The notes: generated by a model not told the origin, from the letters alone. A stretch of DNA of 17,800 bases from UBA967 sp044375555 (GCA_044375555.1 JBILML010000039.1:1-17800), one strand, 5' to 3'; counted from the first letter of the stretch, positions 1 through 13,930 are shown. Made by a program: numbers and translations.

Positions 1-119
1 ACCAAGCCAGCCCGGAGGGACTTGACTTCCGTGCCTTTCAATTCCACGCCGGCTTCGAATTTCTCGAGGATGTGGAAATCCCGAAAAGCTTTCCGGTTTG
101 TGGTAATTTCCGAGGACAT
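1..119 (-). CDS. smpB: SsrA-binding protein SmpB, N-terminal part (runs off the window)
   Basis: SmpB binds tmRNA and brings it to stalled ribosomes for trans-translation in the cytoplasm. Reading the minus strand from the ATG at 119 gives 39 codons before the window edge. They contain NRKAFRDFHILEKFEAG and LKGTEVKSLRAG, the hallmark beginning of SmpB, where an invariant NRKA/Y motif leads into the beta-barrel that contacts tmRNA. The family is usually about 150-160 residues, so about three quarters of the gene lies outside the window. The start lies 28 bp after the rpoZ stop on the same strand, so the two are probably one transcript. No Shine-Dalgarno sequence precedes the ATG. The identification rests on the motif alone, but the match is distinctive. 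Confidence 0.9.
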   Translation of the reverse strand, partial: MSSEITTNRKAFRDFHILEKFEAGVELKGTEVKSLRAGL

Positions 120-147
120 ACAGCGGTGCGCGACCGCAGGGCAGGCC

Positions 148-357
148 TTAGGCCGCTAGGGTCTCGGGCGCTGCAAGGCCGATCTTGCCTTGTGCGATTT
201 CCTGCAGCGCGATGTCCGCGAATCCTTCGCCGATCTCGGCGTCGATGAGCGGGCGGCTTCCGGCGTTCAACTGACGAACACGACGGGAGACCATGTTGAT
301 TAAAATCTGGGACTCGGTGATGACCTTGGAGGCTGCTTCGATGTTTTTGGCTTTCAT
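148..357 (-). CDS. rpoZ: DNA-directed RNA polymerase omega subunit
   Basis: Omega is the small RNA polymerase subunit that wraps the beta' C-terminus and helps core assembly. The 69-residue product carries the family's two recognisable stretches: NMVSRRVRQL, which corresponds to the usual AARRARQ helix, and ADIALQEIAQGKI, which corresponds to the IALREIxxGxI helix. The length is within the range of short bacterial omegas (E. coli about 90). I chose the ATG at 357 rather than one at 414 because the extra 19 residues (rich in H, R and S) do not look like omega and would run into the predicted promoter. The gene is divergent from rplA-rpoBC, so omega sits beside the genes for beta and beta'. smpB follows 28 bp downstream. 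The family is short and divergent, so confidence is below that of the large subunits. Confidence 0.82.
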   Translation of the reverse strand: MKAKNIEAASKVITESQILINMVSRRVRQLNAGSRPLIDAEIGEGFADIALQEIAQGKIGLAAPETLAA

Positions 358-394
358 GAAATGGTGGCGCCGTTGGGCGGAAGCGCGGACGTGC

Positions 395-422
395 ACACTA
401 GAAGTCGTCGGCACGGAGTCAA
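395..422 (-). promoter_or_regulatory. Predicted sigma70-type promoter for rpoZ-smpB
   Basis: On the minus strand, a TTGACT -35 box (417-422 on the plus strand as AGTCAA) and a TAGTGT -10 box (395-400 as ACACTA) are 16 bp apart. This would start transcription roughly 30 nt before the rpoZ ATG. The spacing and the -10 form TAGTNT match the opposite-facing promoter for rplA. The site is inferred from sequence only. Confidence 0.5.
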
Positions 423-441
423 ATTTTTTTTGGAAATTTGT

Positions 442-469
442 TTGACAGTCGTTGACTCGCCCCTAGTCT
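442..469 (+). promoter_or_regulatory. Predicted sigma70-type promoter for rplA-rpoBC operon
   Basis: A consensus TTGACA (442-447) is followed after 16 bp by TAGTCT (464-469). An AT-rich stretch at 421-441 lies just upstream, where an UP element would sit. The predicted start near 476 leaves a leader of about 60 nt before the rplA ATG at 539. The -35 boxes of this promoter and the rpoZ promoter face away from each other, about 20 bp apart, and form a GTCAAA/TTTGAC dyad (418-423 and 441-446). Confidence 0.55.
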
Positions 470-538
470 CTCCCCTCCCGCGAACCGGGGCACTTCAACC
501 GCAGGAGACCGGATGGTCGTTCGCACTGCAAAAAATAC

Positions 539-1240
539 ATGCAAAAAAAACGCAGCAAACGCTACCGCGAGGCAGCGGCCAAAGTAGAGGCGAATAAAAA
601 ATTCTCTCTGAATGACGCCGTTGAAACCTTGAAAACCCTTCCTCCCGTCAAGTTCGACCAGACGGTGACTCTTTCCTTCAAGCTGGGTGTCGATCCCAAG
701 CAGAGCGACCAGATGGTCCGCGGCACTTGCCCACTCCCGAATGGTAGCGGCAAGAATGTCCGAGTGCTTGTTTTCGCCAGCGGCCAAGCCGCCGAAGCCG
801 CCAAGCAGGCCGGTGCGGAATATGTGGGATTCGAGGATCTCATCAAAAAAGTCACCTCCGGCTTCTCCGATTTCGATGTCGCCGTCGCCACTCCCGCTGC
901 CATGGCGGAAGTCCGCAAGCTCGGCAAGGTCCTCGGACCTCGTGGCCTCATGCCGAATCCAAAAACCGGCACCGTCACGGACGACACCGCGAAAGCCGTG
1001 AAAGAAGTCAAAGCCGGCCGCGTGGAATTCAAACTCGACAAAAACGGCAACATCGCTGTTCCCGTCGGCAAATTTTCCTTCGACGCGAAATCCCTCGTTG
1101 AAAACGGCAGCGCCGTTATTGACGCCGTGGTCAAAGCCCGCCCCGCCACCGCCAAGGGCGCGTTTGTCGACGCGATCACCCTCAGCGCCACGATGTCGCC
1201 CGGTCTCCGTGTGGATCCGGCTCCTTATCTCAAAAACTAA
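539..1240 (+). CDS. rplA: 50S ribosomal protein L1
   Basis: L1 builds the mobile L1 stalk of the large ribosomal subunit and helps eject deacylated tRNA; in many bacteria it also represses its own operon. The 233-residue product begins MQKKRSKRYREAA and contains the L1 signature region LGKVLGPRGLMPNPKTGTV, which packs at the rRNA-binding face. Family length is about 230, so the protein is complete. The ATG at 539 is chosen because the family start (M-x-K-R-x-K-R-Y) aligns there, although no Shine-Dalgarno site precedes it. Upstream one would expect rplK (L11), but here there is a promoter and divergent rpoZ instead. rplJ begins 12 bp downstream, which implies one transcript. Autogenous control by L1 is possible in the short leader but is not demonstrated. 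Confidence 0.98.
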   Translation: MQKKRSKRYREAAAKVEANKKFSLNDAVETLKTLPPVKFDQTVTLSFKLGVDPKQSDQMVRGTCPLPNGSGKNVRVLVFASGQAAEAAKQAGAEYVGFEDLIKKVTSGFSDFDVAVATPAAMAEVRKLGKVLGPRGLMPNPKTGTVTDDTAKAVKEVKAGRVEFKLDKNGNIAVPVGKFSFDAKSLVENGSAVIDAVVKARPATAKGAFVDAITLSATMSPGLRVDPAPYLKN

Positions 1241-1252
1241 GCCATTTCATCC

Positions 1253-1774
1253 ATGAGACCCGAGAAAACAAACATCGTTTCCGACATCCGCGAGAAGCTT
1301 CAAGCCTCGCCTTATCTCCTGATCGTCGATTACTCCGGCATGAAAGTGCCCCACTTCGAGTCGCTCCGCACCCGCCTCTCCGAGGCTGGCGCCCGGATGA
1401 GCGTAGTCCGCAATACCTTCCTCCGCATCGCGGCACAGGAATTGCAGATGCCCGAGCTCACCGACTCACTAGCCGGTCAGACCGCCATGGTCACCGGAGA
1501 GACCGACATTTGCGCCGCCGCCAAGGTGATCAAATCCTTCGCAGCGGAGTTCAAGCTCCCAACCGTTCGCGCTGGCGTGCTCGACAATGCTCCGCTCAAT
1601 GCAACGCAAGTCAATGAACTTGCCGACCTCCCGAGCAAGGATGTCCTCCGCGCCAAACTCCTGGGACTTTTGCAGACCCCGGCCAGCCAGTTCGTGCGTG
1701 TGCTCAACGAGCCCGCCTCGAGCCTCGCCCGCGTCCTCAAAGCCAAAGCCGACGCCCTCGGCTCCGCCAGCTAA
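1253..1774 (+). CDS. rplJ: 50S ribosomal protein L10
   Basis: L10 anchors the L7/L12 dimers on the ribosomal stalk base that recruits GTPase translation factors. The 173-residue product has the L10 N-terminal rRNA-binding domain: LLIVDYSGMKVPHFESLR, then VVRNTFLRIA. Its C-terminal helix (about residues 140-173, LNEPASSLARVLKAKADAL) is the L12-binding tail. The length is typical of the family. It starts 12 bp after rplA, leaving no room for the long L10 leader found in many bacteria, so control of L10-L12 synthesis must either act inside the rplA-rplJ junction or be different here. There is no Shine-Dalgarno site, and the region before the ATG is C/T-rich (catttcatcc). Confidence 0.97.
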   Translation: MRPEKTNIVSDIREKLQASPYLLIVDYSGMKVPHFESLRTRLSEAGARMSVVRNTFLRIAAQELQMPELTDSLAGQTAMVTGETDICAAAKVIKSFAAEFKLPTVRAGVLDNAPLNATQVNELADLPSKDVLRAKLLGLLQTPASQFVRVLNEPASSLARVLKAKADALGSAS

Positions 1775-1792
1775 ACCGAATTCCACACTTTC

Positions 1793-1818
1793 GCGTGGAG
1801 GTTTTCGGACCTCTGCGC
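1793..1818 (+). promoter_or_regulatory. Hairpin in the rplJ-rplL spacer
   Basis: The arms GCGTGGAGGT (1793-1802) and ACCTCTGCGC (1809-1818) form a 10-bp stem with two G-T wobbles around a TTTCGG loop. No T-tract follows, so this is not a classical terminator. A second small perfect hairpin, CCCGA-TGCC-TCGGG, lies at 1879-1892. The rplJ-rplL spacer (1775-1921) has no credible gene. RNA folding at this junction could act in processing or in the extra translation that L12 needs, but that is inference. Confidence 0.5.
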
Positions 1819-1921
1819 GGATACCAACCAAACATAAACCGGTTCCTCGTCGGCTGGGCGGCTGCTCAGCTCAATCGACCCGATGCCTCGGGAAGCGACG
1901 ATACCAAAACACACACATCAT

Positions 1922-2299
1922 ATGGCAGACACACAAGCACTCGTCGATCAGCTCAGCGGACTCACCGTCCTCGAAATCGCTGACCTCGTTAAACAACTCG
2001 AAGAAAAATGGGGCGTCAGCGCCGCTGCTCCCGTAGCCGTTGCAGCCGCCGGTCCCGCCGCTGCAGCTCCCGCCGCTGAGGAGAAGACATCCTTCGATGT
2101 CATCCTTACCGATGCAGGCAGCAACAAGATTGCCGTCATTAAAGAGGTCCGCGCCGCTGTGGCCGGTCTCGGACTCGCGGAGGCGAAAGCCCTCGTCGAA
2201 GGAGCCCCCAAGGCTCTCAAAGAAGGTGTCACCAAGGAAGAAGCCGCCGAGATCAAGAAAAAGATCGAGGCCGCTGGCGCCAAAGTGGACATCAAGTAA
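1922..2299 (+). CDS. rplL: 50S ribosomal protein L7/L12
   Basis: L7/L12 is the multicopy stalk protein that recruits and stimulates EF-Tu, EF-G and other factor GTPases. The 125-residue product has the standard layout: an N-terminal dimerisation and L10-binding domain (about 1-37, ALVDQLSGLTVLEIADLVKQ), an Ala/Pro-rich flexible hinge (about 38-57) and the factor-binding C-terminal domain (from EEKTSFDVIL to the end, with IAVIKEVRA, GLGLAEAKALVE and IKKKIEAAGAKVDIK). I chose the ATG at 1922 rather than one at 1883 because family members start with MA-x-x next to the first helix, and the added residues are not L12-like. There is a 147-bp spacer from rplJ and a 258-bp spacer to rpoB, both structured. 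Confidence 0.98.
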   Translation: MADTQALVDQLSGLTVLEIADLVKQLEEKWGVSAAAPVAVAAAGPAAAAPAAEEKTSFDVILTDAGSNKIAVIKEVRAAVAGLGLAEAKALVEGAPKALKEGVTKEEAAEIKKKIEAAGAKVDIK

Positions 2300-2313
2300 G
2301 TCGGATTTTTTGC

Positions 2314-2350
2314 GCAGGGGGATCGGGAAAAATTTCCTTGATCCCTCTGC
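2314..2350 (+). promoter_or_regulatory. Strong hairpin between rplL and rpoB (candidate attenuator or RNase processing site)
   Basis: GCAGGGGGATC (2314-2324) pairs over all 11 positions with GATCCCTCTGC (2340-2350), with one G-T wobble. A 15-nt loop can pair further (GGAAA with TTTCC). It starts 14 bp after the rplL stop. No T-run follows, so complete termination is not expected. In E. coli the same junction holds a partial attenuator and an RNase III site that lower rpoBC expression relative to L12, and the position here suggests a comparable role. The rest of the spacer up to 2557 has no gene. It has a bulged stem at 2473-2500 and a 14-bp tandem repeat at 2500-2527. Confidence 0.6.
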
Positions 2351-2499
2351 CAAACTCCCTACTTTTCCTCGCTCGCTTCATCCGTTTTTCTCACAAACAT
2401 CTGCCGTCCAGCACCACAAAACAAACAAGTCTCCGTCATCGCAACCGCCTTACAAAGAGGCCGTTCATCGATGCCGGATCTTTTGTTTCCAGTGATCGG

Positions 2500-2527
2500 C
2501 GACTGAACCCGGCCGACTGAACCCGGC
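2500..2527 (+). repeat. 14-bp perfect tandem duplication upstream of rpoB
   Basis: The unit CGACTGAACCCGGC occurs twice back to back (2500-2513 and 2514-2527), 30 bp before the rpoB ATG. The copies are identical, which suggests a recent slippage duplication within the rpoB 5' untranslated region. Confidence 0.85.
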
Positions 2528-2557
2528 CAACCCAACCCGCGGCACCGCACCAAAACC

Positions 2558-6355
<3,798 letters not shown>

Positions 6356-6390
6356 TCCCAACCACCAAAAACTGACGAACCATTCCACAC

Positions 6391-10503
<4,113 letters not shown>

Positions 10504-10516
10504 TTAAAATCATATC

Positions 10517-11266
10517 ATGTCTGAATCCACAGCCACCATACCAAACATCGAACTCATGACCGAGCTCCTCGAGGCCGGCGTCCATTACGGGCACCAGACC
10601 AAACGATGGAACCCGAAAATGCGCGATTACATCCTCGAGGAAAAAAACTCGATCTACATCATCGATATCGAGCTCACGATCGATCAACTCGACAATGCGA
10701 CCTCATTCCTCAAGGGCCTCGTCAAAGATGGCGGCAAGATTCTTCTCGTCGGCACCAAGAAGCAGGCCCAGGAAGCCATCCGCGAAGCAGCCGAGGCCAC
10801 TGGCCAGTTCTATGTGAATCAACGCTGGCTCGGCGGCACACTCACAAACCTCACCACGATCCGTCGCAGCGTCGGCCGTCTCAAGGAAATCCAGGCTCTG
10901 GAAAAATCCCCCGCCTTCGCCAAGATCAATAAAGCCGAGGCCTCGAGCATCCGCCGTGAAGGAGTCAAGCTCCTCCACAACCTCGGCGGCATCGTCGAGA
11001 TGGATAAACTCCCCGCCGCGATGATCGTCATCGACACCGTCCGCGAGGAAATTGCCGTCGCCGAAGCCAACCGCCTCGGCATCCCGATCATCGCCATCGT
11101 GGATACCAACTGCAACCCCGACAAAATCAATTACCCCATCGCCGGCAACGACGACGCCATCCGATCGATCCGCGTGATCCTCGGCAAACTCGTCGAGTCG
11201 ATCATGGAGGCCAAAGGCACCCGCGGCAAATCCCGCGCCCCCGAGCTCGCCGCCGTCTCCGAGTAA
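10517..11266 (+). CDS. rpsB: 30S ribosomal protein S2
   Basis: S2 joins late in small-subunit assembly and sits near the mRNA exit, next to the anti-Shine-Dalgarno platform. The 249-residue product has the family hallmarks LLEAGVHYGHQTKRWNPKM (from about residue 14), YIIDIELTIDQL, GTKKQAQEAI, NQRWLGGTLTN and the C-terminal IPIIAIVDTNCNPD-INYPIAGNDDA. Family length is about 240-260, so it is complete. It starts 13 bp after rpoC, an unusual position because in many bacteria rpsL-rpsG-fusA follow rpoBC. tsf follows after a 54-bp repeat-bearing spacer, the conserved partner arrangement. There is no Shine-Dalgarno site before the ATG (TTAAAATCATATC). Confidence 0.98.
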   Translation: MSESTATIPNIELMTELLEAGVHYGHQTKRWNPKMRDYILEEKNSIYIIDIELTIDQLDNATSFLKGLVKDGGKILLVGTKKQAQEAIREAAEATGQFYVNQRWLGGTLTNLTTIRRSVGRLKEIQALEKSPAFAKINKAEASSIRREGVKLLHNLGGIVEMDKLPAAMIVIDTVREEIAVAEANRLGIPIIAIVDTNCNPDKINYPIAGNDDAIRSIRVILGKLVESIMEAKGTRGKSRAPELAAVSE

Positions 11267-11275
11267 GAAAATAAA

Positions 11276-11308
11276 AGATCCGACCGATCCGTCAGATCCG
11301 ACCGATCC
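11276..11308 (+). repeat. 15-bp direct repeat (18-bp period) in the rpsB-tsf spacer
   Basis: AGATCCGACCGATCC occurs exactly at 11276-11290 and 11294-11308, separated by GTC. Each unit also contains the internal duplication GATCCGACCGATCC. It has the look of a small minisatellite with GATC/CGATC cores. It fills most of the 54-bp gap between rpsB and tsf and ends 12 bp before the tsf ATG, so it is transcribed as part of the tsf leader. Confidence 0.85.
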
Positions 11309-11320
11309 CACAAAATTACC

Positions 11321-11920
11321 ATGTCCGAAATCTCTGCCGCACTCGTTAAAGAACTCCGCGAAAAAACCAACGCGGGAATGATGGATTGCAAAAAAGCCCT
11401 CACCGAAACCGGTGGGGACCTCGCCGCCGCCGAAGAATTCCTTCGTAAAAAAGGCATCGCTAGCGCCGGCAAGAAAGCCGACCGCGCCGCCAAAGAAGGA
11501 ACCATCGCCTCCTACATTCACATGCAGGGCAAGGTCGGCGTCCTCGTCGAGATCAACTGCGAAACCGACTTCGTCGCCAAGAACGACAACTTCCGCGACT
11601 TCGTGAAGGACATCACCCTTCACATCGCCGCCGCGCATCCGCTCTATGTCACCCGCGCCCAGGTGCCAGAAGCCCTCATCACCAAAGAGCGCGAAATCGC
11701 CGCAGCCCAAGTCGTCGGAAAACCCGCTAACATTGTGGACAAAATCGTCGATGGCAAAATCGACAAGTTCTACAGCACGATCTGCCTGCTCGAGCAGTCC
11801 TTCATCAAGAATCCCGATGTCACCATCGAGGACCTCGTGAAGTCGAAAATCGCGGAACTCGGCGAGAATATCATCATCCGCCGCTTTACCCGCTACGGCG
11901 TCGGCGAAGAACTCGCCTGA
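11321..11920 (+). CDS. tsf: Translation elongation factor Ts (short form)
   Basis: EF-Ts is the guanine-nucleotide exchange factor that recycles EF-Tu. The 199-residue product has the N-terminal UBA-like module (VKELREKTNAGMMDCKKALTETGGDLAAAEEFLRKKG, about residues 9-45) and the core motif VEINCETDFVAKNDNF (about 73-88), whose TDFV stretch inserts by the EF-Tu magnesium site. The C-terminus IIIRRFTRYGVGE matches the usual end of EF-Ts. At about 200 residues it is the short, Thermus-like form and appears to lack the second core subdomain and coiled coil of the 283-residue E. coli protein. It is paired with rpsB as usual. The usual downstream pyrH-frr is absent, and a spacer with repeats follows instead. 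Confidence 0.97.
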   Translation: MSEISAALVKELREKTNAGMMDCKKALTETGGDLAAAEEFLRKKGIASAGKKADRAAKEGTIASYIHMQGKVGVLVEINCETDFVAKNDNFRDFVKDITLHIAAAHPLYVTRAQVPEALITKEREIAAAQVVGKPANIVDKIVDGKIDKFYSTICLLEQSFIKNPDVTIEDLVKSKIAELGENIIIRRFTRYGVGEELA

Positions 11921-11952
11921 GGCTTTCCGTGCGTTTGGATGGTGGGAAAGCC
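11921..11952 (+). terminator. Hairpin directly after the tsf stop (possible transcript 3' end)
   Basis: GGCTTTCC (11921-11928) and GGAAAGCC (11945-11952) form a perfect 8-bp stem with a 16-nt loop beginning at the first base after the tsf stop codon. There is no T-tract, so intrinsic termination is doubtful. It could instead stabilise the 3' end of the rplA-tsf transcript or be part of a dispersed repeat. Its position at the end of the operon is the main argument. Confidence 0.4.
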
Positions 11953-12069
11953 GTGTCGTCCCAAACTCCAAGCGCGCAGAGCCCTCTGAATGAACCCGAA
12001 AACAGATTGCCCAAAGCAATATTTCTCGGGAAACCTTTGGGAGCGGCAACTCTGCTGGTCGCCATTCCC

Positions 12070-12104
12070 TTGACCTCTGTGCTCTCTGTGTCCTCTGTGG
12101 TCAA
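12070..12104 (+). repeat. CTCTGTG-type intergenic repeat with inverted ends
   Basis: Three copies of CTCTGTG lie exactly 9 bp apart (12075, 12084, 12093) and are bounded by a perfect inverted pair, TTGACC (12070-12075) and GGTCAA (12099-12104). The opposite strand reads as a peptide TTEDTESTE, which I recognise as a commonly mis-annotated spurious product of a widespread intergenic repeat family in environmental bacteria. The element lies 24 bp upstream of the ABC-F gene. The surrounding spacer (11921-12128) holds no credible gene. Confidence 0.8.
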
Positions 12105-12128
12105 TTTTTCTGAACCCGGCTTCCGTCC

Positions 12129-13739
12129 ATGCTGACCATCCGCAACCTCAAAAAATCCCACGGCGGCCGACTTCTCTTCGAGGAGGCCGACATGCAGGTC
12201 AACTACGGCGAGCGCATCGCGCTCGTCGGTCCCAATGGCGCGGGCAAATCCACCATTTTCTCCCTCATCCTCGGCCGCGATGAGGCCGATGCCGGCACCA
12301 TCCAGCGCGATGAATGGACCACCCTCGGTTACCTCCCGCAGGAAGCCGAAGCCGTCGGTTCCGAAACCGCCCTCGACATCACCACCGGCCGCGCGGGAGA
12401 AGTCCAGGCCCTCGAAAAAACTCTCGCTGCCTGCGAAGCCGCCGGCGATGTCTCCAGCGCCACCTACCTCGAGGCCCACGCGAAACACGAAGCCCTCTCC
12501 AACCCCCAAGTCGAAGCCCGCGCTAAAAAAATGCTCACCGGCCTCGGCTACCGCGAGACCGATTGGTCCCGCCCCGCCAAGGAACTCAGCGGCGGTTGGG
12601 TCATGCGCGCCCACCTCGCCCGCCTCCTCGTCATGGAGCCCGACCTCCTCCTCCTCGACGAGCCCACCAACCACCTCGACCTCCTCTCCCTCCTCTGGCT
12701 CCAGCAGTATCTCAAAACCTGCTCCAGCGCCCTCCTCCTTATCTCCCACGATCTCGAATTCATGGACGCCCTCATCGACGGCGTTTACGAAATCTCCGCC
12801 AAAAAACTCGTCCACTACTCCGGCAACTACTCCGCCGCGATGGACCAGCGCGAGCGCAATTACGAAATCCAAGCCGCTGCCTACAAAAACCAGCAAAAGG
12901 AAATCACCGCGCTCCAGGAATTCGCCGACCGCTTCCGCTCCGTCTCCTCGAAAGCCGCCCAGGCCCAAAGCAAGCTCAAGCAAATCGAGCGCATGGAAAA
13001 AATCGAGCGCCCCGAGCCCCCGAAAAAACCCTTCCGCTTCCGCATCCCCCAACCCGAACGCGGTGGCCAGCGCTCCGTCCTGCTCGAAGGCGTCCACATG
13101 GCCTACGGCAACCATGTCGTCTACCGCGGCCTCGACCTCCAAGTCGAACGCGGCGAACGCGTCGCCCTCGTCGGACCCAACGGCGCCGGCAAATCCACCC
13201 TCATCAAAATCCTCGCCGGCGAAGTAGAGTTCCAAAAAGGCAAACTCACCTACGGCAGCAATTCCAAGATCGGCTACTTCAGCCAGCACCGCGCCGCCAC
13301 GCTCAATCCCAATAACTCCCTCCTCGACGAAATCCTCTCCACCAACGGCGCCCTCCGCGAAGACGAGGCCCGCAGCATCCTTGGCTCCTTCCTTTTCAAA
13401 CGCGACGACATCCTCAAAAAAACAGCCGTTCTCAGCGGTGGCGAAAAAACCCGCCTCAACCTCGTCAAGTTCCTCGTCAATCCCCCCAATATTCTCCTGA
13501 TGGACGAGCCGACCACCCACCTCGACATCCTCACCGTCGAATCCCTTGTCCTCGCGCTCGAAGCCTACGAAGGCACCCTCGTCTTCATCTCGCACGATGT
13601 GCACTTCATCCGAAAGCTCGCCAACAGAATCCTCCACATCAACGCCGGCCAGGTGACCTCCTACCCCGGCGGCTACGATTACTTCCTCGAAAAATCCGGC
13701 CTCCTCGGCTCCGAACGCTTCGCCCTCACGGCCGGTTGA
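12129..13739 (+). CDS. ABC-F family ATP-binding protein (ribosome-associated, putative)
   Basis: ABC-F proteins have two fused ABC ATPase domains and no membrane part. Studied members act at the ribosomal E site to relieve stalling or give antibiotic protection. The 536-residue product shows Walker A GPNGAGKST at 34-42 and again near 349-357. The signatures are LSGGW near 153 and LSGGE near 435. Walker B is DEPTNHLD near 177-184 and DEPTTHLD near 459-466, the second with T in place of the usual N. Between the domains (about 235-305) is the charged, helical linker with QAQSKLKQIERMEKIERP, the ABC-F interdomain region. The length fits housekeeping types such as EttA or YbiT, but I cannot assign a subfamily. 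The ATG at 12129 starts a typical strand, MLTIRNLKKS. There is no Shine-Dalgarno site. It stands alone between two repeat-bearing spacers. Confidence 0.93.
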   Translation: MLTIRNLKKSHGGRLLFEEADMQVNYGERIALVGPNGAGKSTIFSLILGRDEADAGTIQRDEWTTLGYLPQEAEAVGSETALDITTGRAGEVQALEKTLAACEAAGDVSSATYLEAHAKHEALSNPQVEARAKKMLTGLGYRETDWSRPAKELSGGWVMRAHLARLLVMEPDLLLLDEPTNHLDLLSLLWLQQYLKTCSSALLLISHDLEFMDALIDGVYEISAKKLVHYSGNYSAAMDQRERNYEIQAAAYKNQQKEITALQEFADRFRSVSSKAAQAQSKLKQIERMEKIERPEPPKKPFRFRIPQPERGGQRSVLLEGVHMAYGNHVVYRGLDLQVERGERVALVGPNGAGKSTLIKILAGEVEFQKGKLTYGSNSKIGYFSQHRAATLNPNNSLLDEILSTNGALREDEARSILGSFLFKRDDILKKTAVLSGGEKTRLNLVKFLVNPPNILLMDEPTTHLDILTVESLVLALEAYEGTLVFISHDVHFIRKLANRILHINAGQVTSYPGGYDYFLEKSGLLGSERFALTAG

Positions 13740-13754
13740 TTTCCTCTTTCGCCC

Positions 13755-13799
13755 GTAGCGGAACACGGAACTTGGTAGCGGAACACGGAACGTGTTTCG
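13755..13799 (+). repeat. 17-bp direct repeat merging into a palindrome, downstream of the ABC-F gene
   Basis: GTAGCGGAACACGGAAC occurs exactly at 13755-13771 and 13775-13791, a 20-bp period. The second copy continues into a hairpin, CGGAACACG-GAA-CGTGTTTCG (13779-13799): a 9-bp stem with one G-T wobble and a 3-nt loop. This looks like a short palindromic repeat unit with a partial extra copy. The stem could act as a 3' end for the ABC-F message, but its first T-run is about 18 bp away. The rest of the spacer (13740-13930) has a T8 run at 13833-13840 and no gene. Confidence 0.8.
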
Positions 13800-13930
13800 A
13801 TAACGCCCAAAGACGATTTTTGCCGTCCAGCCTTTTTTTTGAGGTCAAAACCCCACCCAGCCTCGAACAGAAAAAAGTGGCATTTGCCCACCAGCCGTGA
13901 GAAGACACACCGCTCAATTCCATTCCAAAC

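Noticed and set aside
1883..1921. Upstream start for rplL
   Set aside because: The added 13 residues do not resemble L12, and the ATG at 1922 gives the standard N-terminus.
11951..11961. CCGTGTCGTCC shared with the ygfZ palindromic element
   Set aside because: Only 11 bases match and no palindrome is formed. Several repeated 11-mers are expected by chance in a GC-rich window of this size.
10703..12049. 448-codon minus-strand frame over rpsB and tsf
   Set aside because: It overlaps two certain genes and their spacer and has Gly/Asp-rich low-complexity composition typical of antisense frames here.
12110..12120. CTGAACCCGGC shared by the rpoB and ABC-F leaders
   Set aside because: An 11-bp match at different distances from the start codons is within chance expectation, with no other support.
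12235..13227. 330-codon plus-strand frame within the ABC-F gene
   Set aside because: It is a +1-shifted reading of the ATPase, Ser/Pro/Lys-rich and without motifs.
11886..13766. 626-codon open frame on the minus strand across the ABC-F gene
   Set aside because: It is the antisense of a strongly recognisable two-domain ATPase. Its composition is Gly/Glu/Val-rich, as expected from the complement of C-ending codons, and no family motif is visible.
13812..13840. Possible intrinsic terminator (GACG/CGTC stem plus T8)
   Set aside because: The stem is only 4 bp, and it is separated from the T-run by several bases. It is too weak to call.
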